Shown here: positions 7,471 to 12,187 of the stretch, one piece after another | How positions within the stretch are numbered: the first letter of the stretch is position 1 | Layout of the letters: the number at the start of each line of letters is the position of its first letter | Translations under genes and position numbers: made by a program | Assembly (NCBI GenBank): GCA_948482865.1 | Contig: CAOMHR010000035.1 | Coordinates: 1-12,187 of the forward strand | Source of the DNA: Christensenellaceae bacterium | Lineage (GTDB): Bacteria > Bacillota > Clostridia > Christensenellales > Borkfalkiaceae | Reading direction: 5' to 3' | Length of the DNA stretch: 12,187 nucleotides | The notes under the pieces: model-generated | Database searches by the model: none | Told to the model about the DNA's origin: nothing | Seen by the model: only the letters and a program-made list of their open reading frames with translations

Positions 7471-8271
7471 TTATTTGGGCTGTTTGCCGATATACGCGAG
7501 TATACCGCCGTCAACGTAGAGAATGTGACCGTTTACCGCGTTGGACGCGTCGGAAGCAAGGAACACCGCGGGACCGGCAAGCTCGTCCGCTTCAAGCCAT
7601 CTTCCTGCGGGCGTCTTCGAGATAATGAAACTGTCGAAGGGGTGACGGCTGCCGTCGGGCTGCTTTTCCCTTAAAGGCGCCGTCTGCGGAGTGGCGATAT
7701 AACCCGGTCCTATGCCGTTGCACTGGATATTGTGTTCGCCGTATTCAGAGCAGATGTTTCTCGTAAGCATTTTAAGCCCGCCCTTAGCCGCAGCGTAAGC
7801 TGACACCGTTTCTCTTCCGAGTTCGGACATCATGGAACAGATATTTATAATCTTGCCGTGTCCTTTTTTAATCATGGAAGGAATAACCGCCTTTGAAACA
7901 ATGAAAGGTCCGTTAAGGTCTATATCGATAACCTGCCTGAACTGGGCGGCTGTCATTTCGGTCATGGGAATGCGTTTTATTATGCCCGCATTGTTTACGA
8001 GAATGTCGATAACGCCCACTTCCTTTTCAATTCTGCGTACGGTTTCGTTCACGCCTTCTTCGTCGGTGACGTCGCAAACGTAGCCGTGCGCTTTTATGCC
8101 CGCTTCCTTATATGCCGCAAGACCCTTGTCCACAAGTTCCTGATTGATATCGTTGAAAACAATGGTCGCGCCCGCCTTTGCAAAGCCGCTTGCAATTGCA
8201 AAGCCTATGCCGTATGACGCCCCCGTAACAAGCGCAATTTTTCCGTCGAGTCTGAAATCTTTCATTTCCAT
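7471..8271 (-). CDS. Short-chain dehydrogenase, gluconate 5-dehydrogenase type
   Basis: This is a 266-residue classical SDR, a cytoplasmic NAD(P)-dependent oxidoreductase. The cofactor motif TGASYGIG is at 16-23, NNAG at 93-96, and the catalytic set is N120, S146, Y159 and K163 (YAAAK). D41 at the end of the second strand (VFNDIN) favours NAD(H), although D41 alone is not decisive. The C-terminus VNGHILYVDGGILAYIGKQ is typical of gluconate 5-dehydrogenases, which interconvert gluconate and 5-ketogluconate. Related sugar-acid dehydrogenases such as the KduD type remain possible. The start at 8271 has GGAG about ten bases upstream; a second ATG two codons on cannot be excluded. No kinase, transporter or regulator of gluconate use is adjacent, so the gene stands alone with its own promoter. 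Confidence 0.88.
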   Translation of the reverse strand: MEMKDFRLDGKIALVTGASYGIGFAIASGFAKAGATIVFNDINQELVDKGLAAYKEAGIKAHGYVCDVTDEEGVNETVRRIEKEVGVIDILVNNAGIIKRIPMTEMTAAQFRQVIDIDLNGPFIVSKAVIPSMIKKGHGKIINICSMMSELGRETVSAYAAAKGGLKMLTRNICSEYGEHNIQCNGIGPGYIATPQTAPLREKQPDGSRHPFDSFIISKTPAGRWLEADELAGPAVFLASDASNAVNGHILYVDGGILAYIGKQPK

Positions 8272-8303
8272 AAAAACAAATCTCCAAAATTTTATTGTAT
8301 TAT

Positions 8304-8334
8304 GCGGACGGTTGCAACTGGCACAACAGTCCGC
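8304..8334. promoter_or_regulatory. Dyad symmetry at the dehydrogenase transcript start (candidate operator)
   Basis: An inverted repeat of two 11-nt arms with one mismatch reads GCGGAC-g-GTTG, then nine bases, then CAAC-a-GTCCGC. It begins essentially at the predicted transcript start and ends before the ribosome binding site. Its place just downstream of the -10 suits a repressor operator; an RNA hairpin at the very 5' end is the alternative. No regulator gene is nearby to name. Confidence 0.5.
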
Positions 8335-8338
8335 TTAT

Positions 8339-8367
8339 ATTTTACCACATAATTTTTATTTTGTACA
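8339..8367 (-). promoter_or_regulatory. Promoter of the short-chain dehydrogenase gene
   Basis: On the minus strand TGTACA (8362-8367, 4/6) and TAAAAT (8339-8344, 5/6) are spaced by 17 bp in an AT-rich stretch. The predicted start near 8332 gives a leader of about 60 nt that contains the inverted repeat at 8304-8334 and the ribosome binding site. Confidence 0.6.
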
Positions 8368-8369
8368 TA

Positions 8370-8616
8370 ACAAATTGTAAAAAATTGTATAATTTGGTTA
8401 AATTTTCAAAGCCACGCGCAACCTTCGCTTTTAAGTTGCCGCCGTATTTTCAATTGCTCTTCCTACGTTACATTGAAATATGCCTGATTTGAAAACCGTT
8501 GACCTTTATAACTTTCCCCCTATTAATACTGCAATTCATCTTATCGCGTTTACAGAAATTTTGTAAACAGCATTCGCCGCAACAGACATTTAACAAAGAC
8601 TTCTTCCCCCACCGTA
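8370..8616. other. Intergenic stretch with no recognisable gene
   Basis: Between the dehydrogenase promoter and the lipoprotein terminator I find no gene with both a ribosome binding site and a plausible product on either strand. The only structure noticed is a small perfect inverted repeat, GTTTACA-7-TGTAAAC, at 8548-8568. The plus-strand open frame starting at 8499 runs on as antisense to the lipoprotein gene and looks spurious. Confidence 0.5.
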
Positions 8617-8656
8617 AAAACACAGCGGTTGCACATAATTGCAACCGCTGTGTTTT
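8617..8656 (-). terminator. Rho-independent terminator of the lipoprotein gene
   Basis: A perfect 17-bp stem (8617-8633 with 8640-8656, 6-nt loop) begins directly after the stop codon. The U-rich 3' side on the minus strand (GTGTTTTTAC) comes from the A-run at 8616-8620, which forms part of the stem. The long stem and its position immediately after the stop make this a convincing transcript end. Confidence 0.8.
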
Positions 8657-8657
8657 G

Positions 8658-9617
8658 TTAGAAAATTATTTTATCATTGTCTTCAAAAGTGTACTCATAC
8701 CGTTTGTCGCCGTTCGCGCCCGTGATTTCACGGATACGGAACTTTCCGGTTTTTCCGTCAATGCTGTACTTTACCTTGATTTCGGTTTTATTGTCGATAA
8801 TTTCCCGCTCGACAGTATATTTGCCTTTCGCCGTACCGCTTATGAATTCAAGCTCGTATTCCGTTTCGGATTTACCGCCCTTGTTTTCCGTCTCGAACTC
8901 AACCGCAGTCTGTTCTAATAACTTACCGTCCGAGATAACCGAGTAAACGTACTCCGTTTCGGTTTCGCCGTCTTCTACGGAATATTCCTGTTCCATTTGA
9001 ATATACGATCTTTTATCAGTCTGATCTGCGTATGCGCGGATTTTAAGCTCGGTTTCCGACTCGTCCCGCTCGGCTTCTTCCGAACGTTCGCCTTCAAGGT
9101 AATAATCCACGCCGTCTATTACCATTACGCCTACAAGGTTATATTCGCTTTCGGTTTCGCCGTCATCGTCGGTATCGGTTTTTACAAGCGTTTCGGTATA
9201 ATACATTGTGTACTCTACCGCTGCGCCGTAAAAATCTTTACCGCGTATACTCATTTTTGTGCTATACGGATAGCTGCCGTCGGTATTAGCTTCGGTTACG
9301 GTAGTTACAATATCTTCGCCGAGAAAACTGTCCAGAGCGGTAAAGTACTCGTTGAACTTTTCCGCCTGCTCTTTTACGCCGTCGTCAGTTCCCGCGGCAA
9401 CGTCTGCCGATTTTGCACAAACTTCCGAGAGAGATTTAACTGCACGGGCAGACACGTTGTTCCCCAGAAGTCTTGCCGTCGATACCGCGCCCATTCCGTA
9501 AACGTCGTTCGGCGAAGACAATGCACCCCTGTCGTTACTGTGATTTCCGCATGCCGACAATGCCGCAGGCATTGCAACAGCCAAACATAAACCTGCCAAT
9601 AAAAATCTCTTTTTCAT
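8658..9617 (-). CDS. Secreted lipoprotein of unknown function
   Basis: From ATG 9615-9617 the protein has 319 residues. It begins with a clear lipoprotein signal peptide: basic MKKR, a hydrophobic core, and lipobox LSAC with acylated C23, so it should be anchored on the outer face of the membrane. A GGGAGGA ribosome binding site precedes this start. The frame stays open 36 codons farther to a GTG, but that stretch is untranslated leader. The mature part is rich in Glu, Asp, Thr and Tyr, with recurring acidic patches such as GETESEYNLVGV, DGETETEYVYSV and KSETEYELEF. These suggest beta-rich repeated strands, perhaps an extended beta-barrel or stacked-sheet fold. I do not recognise a family and assign no function. 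The gene is a single transcription unit with promoter, long leader and terminator. Confidence 0.85.
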   Translation of the reverse strand: MKKRFLLAGLCLAVAMPAALSACGNHSNDRGALSSPNDVYGMGAVSTARLLGNNVSARAVKSLSEVCAKSADVAAGTDDGVKEQAEKFNEYFTALDSFLGEDIVTTVTEANTDGSYPYSTKMSIRGKDFYGAAVEYTMYYTETLVKTDTDDDGETESEYNLVGVMVIDGVDYYLEGERSEEAERDESETELKIRAYADQTDKRSYIQMEQEYSVEDGETETEYVYSVISDGKLLEQTAVEFETENKGGKSETEYELEFISGTAKGKYTVEREIIDNKTEIKVKYSIDGKTGKFRIREITGANGDKRYEYTFEDNDKIIF

Positions 9618-9796
9618 CTTATATATTCCTCCCTGTTGTTTGGTTTTAAATTTTACACGCTCAAATTTGCCTATAAAAACCAGCCCGCGGCTTCCGCAAG
9701 ATTTTGCGCGGCACCGCCTGTTCACTGCAATTTTTCAACACTCATTTTGCGTGTTCTTTCCCGTTATCCTTTTTCCATAAATTATTCCGTATTTCT
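9618..9796 (-). promoter_or_regulatory. Long 5' leader of the lipoprotein mRNA
   Basis: The predicted transcript has about 179 nt before the start codon. Visible in it are two tiny open frames, one of five codons including stop (9764-9778) and one of eight (9722-9745). A bulged stem CCGC..AA/TTGCGG lies at about 9694-9711, followed by a short AGCC/GGCT hairpin (9682-9692) and a T-run (9675-9679) on the minus strand. The last pair resembles a weak attenuator. I do not recognise any known riboswitch consensus. Confidence 0.4.
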
Positions 9797-9802
9797 TCCG
9801 TC

Positions 9803-9831
9803 ATTATACCACAACCGCCGAAATCAGGCAA
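9803..9831 (-). promoter_or_regulatory. Extended -10 promoter of the lipoprotein gene
   Basis: On the minus strand a perfect TATAAT (9803-9808) is preceded by TGG, which makes an extended -10. It lies 17 bp from TTGCCT (9826-9831, 4/6 to consensus). No alternative promoter of similar quality is seen closer to the gene. Confidence 0.75.
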
Positions 9832-9843
9832 GCTATTTATTTA

Positions 9844-9861
9844 AAAGCCGGACCCGGCTTT
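9844..9861 (-). terminator. Terminator of the isochorismatase-like gene
   Basis: The inverted repeat AAAGCCGG/CCGGCTTT lies about 45 nt downstream of the gene's stop. On the minus strand it continues into CTTTTAAATAAAT, a weak U-tract. It sits just before the lipoprotein promoter, which fits a boundary between transcription units. Confidence 0.6.
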
Positions 9862-9906
9862 CTTCTGTCCGTCGCCGCAAATGCCCCTTATTTTACAAAG
9901 TCGGAT

Positions 9907-10395
9907 TCATTTTAAATTAGTCAAACTTTCTATACTGCAACCGTTGCGTTCGTAATAGTCCAGCATTTCGGGGATTTTCTTTTTATCGTAGCTCGTAATA
10001 CAGTCGGAAAGCACGTGAACGGTGAAGCCGTTCTTCGCCATATTATAGCACGTCGATTTTACACAGGCGACCGCGTCCGCGCCCGCAACGTAAAACTCCT
10101 TTATGCCGTTTTCGCTTATAAAATCGGCAAACCCTTCGCTGGTCAGCGCATTGCTCTTGCTTTTTACGAAAACGTTTCCAGACGCGATTTTCATCTCGGG
10201 AACCAATTCCGCCCCGCGGGTATCGGGCTTGAACGTGCGCGTACCGGCAGACAAATTGTTATGCTTGATATAGACGATATGAATATTATTTTCAACCGCC
10301 CAATCAATCGCGGCATTGATATTGTCTATTATTTCTCTATAATTTTTAGTGATATCGTTCTGTATATCTATTACGACCAACGCTTTATCTTTCAT
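9907..10395 (-). CDS. Isochorismatase-like cysteine hydrolase
   Basis: The 162-residue protein belongs to the isochorismatase/nicotinamidase-like cysteine hydrolase family, small cytoplasmic enzymes that cleave amide or ether bonds. The catalytic triad can be placed: D10 in VVIDIQND, K78 in VFVKSKS, and nucleophile C111 in AGADAVACVKSTCYN, which also carries the usual cis-peptide position before it. GFTVHVLSDCITSY is the conserved strand after the nucleophile. The length is at the short end for the family. The metal-binding DxHxxH of true nicotinamidases is not seen, so nicotinamidase is unlikely and the substrate is unknown. The ATG has AAGGGA about nine bases upstream. It has its own downstream terminator and no clear metabolic partner nearby. 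Confidence 0.88.
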   Translation of the reverse strand: MKDKALVVIDIQNDITKNYREIIDNINAAIDWAVENNIHIVYIKHNNLSAGTRTFKPDTRGAELVPEMKIASGNVFVKSKSNALTSEGFADFISENGIKEFYVAGADAVACVKSTCYNMAKNGFTVHVLSDCITSYDKKKIPEMLDYYERNGCSIESLTNLK

Positions 10396-10595
10396 TTACG
10401 CTCATCCCTTTATAAATTTTTTTGCTGTGTCATTCACATCTTCCGTTTAATCCGTTTTATCAGACAACCCGTCAACGGTATCGCGAACGGAAAATTTGCA
10501 TTTATTGCGGCTCCGCATTCTTCAATGCCCTAACCTTGTAAAACCGTTTCTTTTATCTTCCTAATGCAGAAACGTTAGCCTGAAACAAATTCCAT

Positions 10596-10621
10596 AAAAA
10601 CATTTGCGTTAGCAAGTTTTT
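10596..10621 (-). terminator. Terminator after the ferredoxin-like gene
   Basis: A stem pairs 10612-10621 with 10596-10601 plus 10604-10607, with a 2-nt bulge and loop GTTA, and it overlaps the stop codon. On the minus strand the transcript ends with GCAAATGTTTTTATGG, giving a five-U run that is also part of the stem. It is AT-rich and weaker than the other terminators here. Confidence 0.45.
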
Positions 10622-10817
10622 AGTTGTACTGTTTGAGAACCAATGCTTTCTTGGGACAGAAATTAGAGCATTTGCCGCATTTTATACATATGTTGTGGTT
10701 TATAACAGGCGCGTCAAAACCGGTTTGCGAAAGCGCGCCTACAGGGCATACGTTTACCGCGGGGCAGGGATGATTCCGGGGACAGTTATCCTTAATCAGT
10801 TCAAGTATTTTTGACAT
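10620..10817 (-). CDS. Small ferredoxin-like 4Fe-4S protein
   Basis: The 65-residue protein carries a canonical cluster motif, CIKCGKCSNFCP (C44, C47, C50, C54), so at least one 4Fe-4S centre is expected and an electron-carrier role in the cytoplasm is likely. The N-terminal half has only three cysteines in unusual spacing, C12-x5-C18-x5-C24-P (CPRNHPCPAVNVCPVGAL). In a normal two-cluster ferredoxin this would be CxxCxxCxxxCP, so the first cluster is either altered or lost. AAGGAG six bases before the ATG supports the start. It lies 57 nt downstream of the SdpI-family gene and has a TATAAT of its own in the gap, so it may be transcribed both alone and by read-through. The redox partner is not in the window. 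Confidence 0.88.
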   Translation of the reverse strand: MSKILELIKDNCPRNHPCPAVNVCPVGALSQTGFDAPVINHNICIKCGKCSNFCPKKALVLKQYN

Positions 10818-10830
10818 AATTTTCTCCTTA

Positions 10831-10858
10831 AAATTTAATTATAATTAATCTTAAATTT
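10831..10858. promoter_or_regulatory. AT-rich dyad over the ferredoxin-like gene's -10
   Basis: The arms AAATTTAA (10831-10838) and TTAAATTT (10851-10858) form an 8-bp inverted repeat spanning a perfect TATAAT on the minus strand (10838-10843). No good -35 is found 16-18 bp upstream of that -10. One half resembles an ATTATAA Fur/PerR half-site, but the partner half and spacing are poor, so a regulator cannot be assigned. Confidence 0.35.
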
Positions 10859-10874
10859 AACCGCTGAATTAATT

Positions 10875-11252
10875 TTATCTGCGCGCGCCGTCATCTGAAA
10901 ATGTTTTATATAGTGCAATTTCAGTTGGAATATAGGACGTCAACAATAAGACGCATTGAATGACTACGGTGACCACTACTGCAATACCGATTGTCACATA
11001 GGCGCTGTTGTAAAACGGAATTAAAACTATTGCCGATACGCCGAAAACAATCCACCCCGTTATCCACCAAAGTTTTCCGCAAAAAGCGTGCGCAAATTTC
11101 CACGTATCTTCATTTTTCATAGAGCGTTTTGTCCTGTACCCGATAATGCCGTTTATTTCTCGCGGCGCGTGTTTCCACATAAACCAACCCGCGATAATGG
11201 TGAAAACAGGTATAAGCACATTACAAACCAACATAAGCCACCAAAACCACAT
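10875..11252 (-). CDS. SdpI-family integral membrane protein
   Basis: This 125-residue membrane protein has hydrophobic segments at about 3-25, 61-80 and 84-106. The family signature is the loop after the first helix, GIIGYRTKRSMKNEDTWKFA (35-54), which matches the SdpI family core. SdpI of Bacillus is the immunity protein against the SdpC killing toxin and also acts in signalling. Most family members are uncharacterised, and no sdpC-like toxin or sdpR-like regulator is next to this one, so an immunity role is not shown. A strong AAGGGGG ribosome binding site and a good promoter precede it. It could be co-transcribed with the ferredoxin-like gene downstream. Confidence 0.85.
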   Translation of the reverse strand: MWFWWLMLVCNVLIPVFTIIAGWFMWKHAPREINGIIGYRTKRSMKNEDTWKFAHAFCGKLWWITGWIVFGVSAIVLIPFYNSAYVTIGIAVVVTVVIQCVLLLTSYIPTEIALYKTFSDDGARR

Positions 11253-11289
11253 AACGCCGCCCCCTTGATAAGAATTTTATCTTGTAATA

Positions 11290-11318
11290 ATTATATACTA
11301 TTTACACATTTTTTGCAA
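11290..11318 (-). promoter_or_regulatory. Promoter of the SdpI-family gene
   Basis: On the minus strand TTGCAA (11313-11318, 4/6) is followed after 17 bp by a perfect TATAAT (11290-11295). The predicted leader is about 30 nt and contains the ribosome binding site. Confidence 0.75.
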
Positions 11319-11353
11319 TAGTAAAAATTGTAACGCGCCCTTTAATTTTATAA

Positions 11354-11382
11354 AAAGTACGGACTGCTTCGGTCCGTACTTT
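11354..11382 (-). terminator. Terminator of the small membrane-anchored protein gene
   Basis: A perfect 11-bp stem (11354-11364 with 11372-11382, 7-nt loop) lies about 27 nt after the stop of the gene at 11409-11954. On the minus strand the stem runs into CTTTTTATAAAA. It separates that gene from the SdpI-family promoter. Confidence 0.85.
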
Positions 11383-11408
11383 AATGTCATCGATAAAAAA
11401 TTAATAAC

Positions 11409-11954
11409 CTAAGAATTCTTTTGAATATCTTCTTCTAATTTGTAATATACGCCGTCAAACGCATCGTCGCTGTTCATATAGTTTCCGTCTTTTTGGCGTT
11501 GTATGTATTTCCAATATGCCCAATCGTATTTAAGATATTTATCGGAAAAAGATTCCCTTAATTTGTCAATCGAATTAATATTCTCTTTATCGCCGCAAAG
11601 AGAAGATAAAACGCAGTCATATAAACTATCCAACGCCGTTAAAAGCTCTTTATCTATTTTATAAAACGGTTTTATATATGTTTTTATCTTGCCGTAGCCG
11701 TAAAAAAATTTTTCGGTATATATTTTCATGACATTGGAGTCAGATTGCGCCAGTTTTATCGCTCTAATATTGCCCAAACCAATTATATTGGTAAACCCCT
11801 GTCTGATTTGGTTCATATAGCTTACTCTGTTTTCCAAAATAACTTTTTGAATCCTGTCCTTTCTGTTCTGAATAAGATTATAAGTAAACCCGGCAACAGA
11901 TGTAATAAAAGCTATTCCGGCTGTTATTAACGCAATTATAGTTTCTATATTCAT
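11409..11954 (-). CDS. Small membrane-anchored protein of unknown function
   Basis: The 181-residue protein starts with a hydrophobic helix (about 6-27) ending in N-R-K-D-R, so the remaining roughly 150 residues are probably cytoplasmic. That part is charged and helical in appearance, with many Lys, Tyr and Asp, a Tyr/Trp-rich stretch near 147-155 (KYDWAYWKYIQ) and an acidic end. I do not recognise a family. The gene is richer in A+T than the housekeeping genes here, suggesting an accessory origin. AAGGAG seven bases before the ATG supports the start. No separate promoter is visible between it and tRNA-Ala; the tRNA terminator hairpin ends right before its ribosome binding site, so expression may depend on read-through. 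Confidence 0.8.
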   Translation of the reverse strand: MNIETIIALITAGIAFITSVAGFTYNLIQNRKDRIQKVILENRVSYMNQIRQGFTNIIGLGNIRAIKLAQSDSNVMKIYTEKFFYGYGKIKTYIKPFYKIDKELLTALDSLYDCVLSSLCGDKENINSIDKLRESFSDKYLKYDWAYWKYIQRQKDGNYMNSDDAFDGVYYKLEEDIQKNS

Positions 11955-11965
11955 AATATTTCTCC

Positions 11966-12022
11966 TTATAAAAAATTAACGATCTAAAATAAACTTAAAT
12001 AATGGTTCGTTTTAGATCGTTA
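11966..12022 (-). terminator. Terminator downstream of the tRNA pair
   Basis: A perfect 13-bp stem (11977-11989 with 12010-12022, 20-nt loop) starts two nucleotides after the CCA end of tRNA-Ala. On the minus strand it is followed by ATTTTTTATA. It runs directly into the ribosome binding site of the next gene, so it could act as an attenuator for that gene as well as ending the tRNA transcript. Confidence 0.75.
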
Positions 12023-12023
12023 T

Positions 12024-12099
12024 TGGTGGAGATATGGGGATTCGAACCCCAGACCTATACGTTGCGAACGTATCGCGCTACCAACTGTGCTATATCCCC
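12024..12099 (-). tRNA. tRNA-Ala (anticodon CGC)
   Basis: All arms fold: the acceptor stem GGGGATA/TATCTCC contains a G3-U70 wobble, the main alanine identity element. The anticodon stem ATACG/CGTAT holds loop TTCGCAA with anticodon CGC, reading GCG. The T arm TGGGG-TTCGAAT-CCCCA is perfect, and CCA is encoded. The D stem GCAC/GCGC has one A12-C23 mismatch, which is uncommon. It is 7 nt downstream of tRNA-Val in the same orientation, so both should come from one precursor. Confidence 0.93.
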
Positions 12100-12106
12100 G
12101 TATTTA

Positions 12107-12183
<77 letters not shown>

Positions 12184-12187
12184 GAAC

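Noticed and set aside
8499..9590. Plus-strand open frames at 8499-8918 and 8997-9590
   Set aside because: They run mostly antisense to the lipoprotein gene, lack credible start signals and have no family resemblance.
9618..9725. Thirty-six-residue N-terminal extension of the lipoprotein
   Set aside because: It would bury the lipoprotein signal peptide behind a basic stretch. The ATG at 9617 has a strong ribosome binding site directly upstream.
10875..11252. Sporulation-delay toxin/immunity locus
   Set aside because: Only an SdpI-family protein is present. No SdpC-like toxin, SdpAB processing proteins or ArsR-type regulator is adjacent.
11409..12099. Integrated element using the tRNA-Ala 3' end as attachment site
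   Set aside because: No integrase gene is present and no direct repeat of the tRNA 3' end is found to the left within the window.

Overview
The window reads as a chromosomal segment of a low-to-mid GC, Gram-positive-type anaerobe of the Clostridia. The evidence is strong purine-rich ribosome binding sites, near-consensus sigma-A promoters with 17-bp spacers, compact hairpin/U-run terminators, a lipobox lipoprotein, a small clostridial-type ferredoxin and an M60-like metallopeptidase of the kind used by gut bacteria on mucin-type glycoproteins. A more exact placement (for example Christensenellales) is only a guess. All protein genes but one, and both tRNAs, lie on the minus strand, so transcription runs mostly from right to left.

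Left third (1-3252): one very large minus-strand gene, open at the window edge. It encodes a membrane-anchored M60-like zinc metallopeptidase with an unusual lysine/alanine/proline-rich repeat tail predicted to stay in the cytoplasm. A perfect consensus promoter sits upstream. Next (3264-6749) is a complete pyrimidine/dNTP operon with promoter and terminator: uracil permease (uraA), uracil phosphoribosyltransferase (upp) and an HD-domain dNTP triphosphohydrolase (dgt). Uracil would be imported, converted to UMP by Upp, and the dNTP pool trimmed by Dgt.

Middle (6796-8367): a lone plus-strand gene for a putative-amidase-domain cysteine hydrolase, which lacks a visible Shine-Dalgarno and may be leaderless, faces a short-chain dehydrogenase of the gluconate 5-dehydrogenase type. 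The two share a bidirectional terminator. The dehydrogenase has its own promoter with a dyad symmetry right at the predicted transcript start. Then comes a stretch of about 250 bp with no gene, followed by a lipoprotein of unknown function (8658-9617) with a strong extended -10 promoter and an unusually long leader of about 179 nt.

Right third (9844-12183): an isochorismatase-like cysteine hydrolase, a small Fe-S protein with an atypical first cysteine cluster, an SdpI-family membrane protein, an unrecognised small membrane-anchored protein, and two tRNA genes, Val(GAC) and Ala(CGC), transcribed toward it. Most of these single-gene units carry their own promoter or terminator.

I see no CRISPR array, transposase, integrase or phage gene, and no clear multi-gene novel system. 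The points most worth checking are the tailed M60 protease, the two regulatory-looking leaders (dehydrogenase and lipoprotein), the atypical ferredoxin, the orphan gene beside the tRNAs, and a possible dispersed intergenic repeat at about 10,396-10,590.
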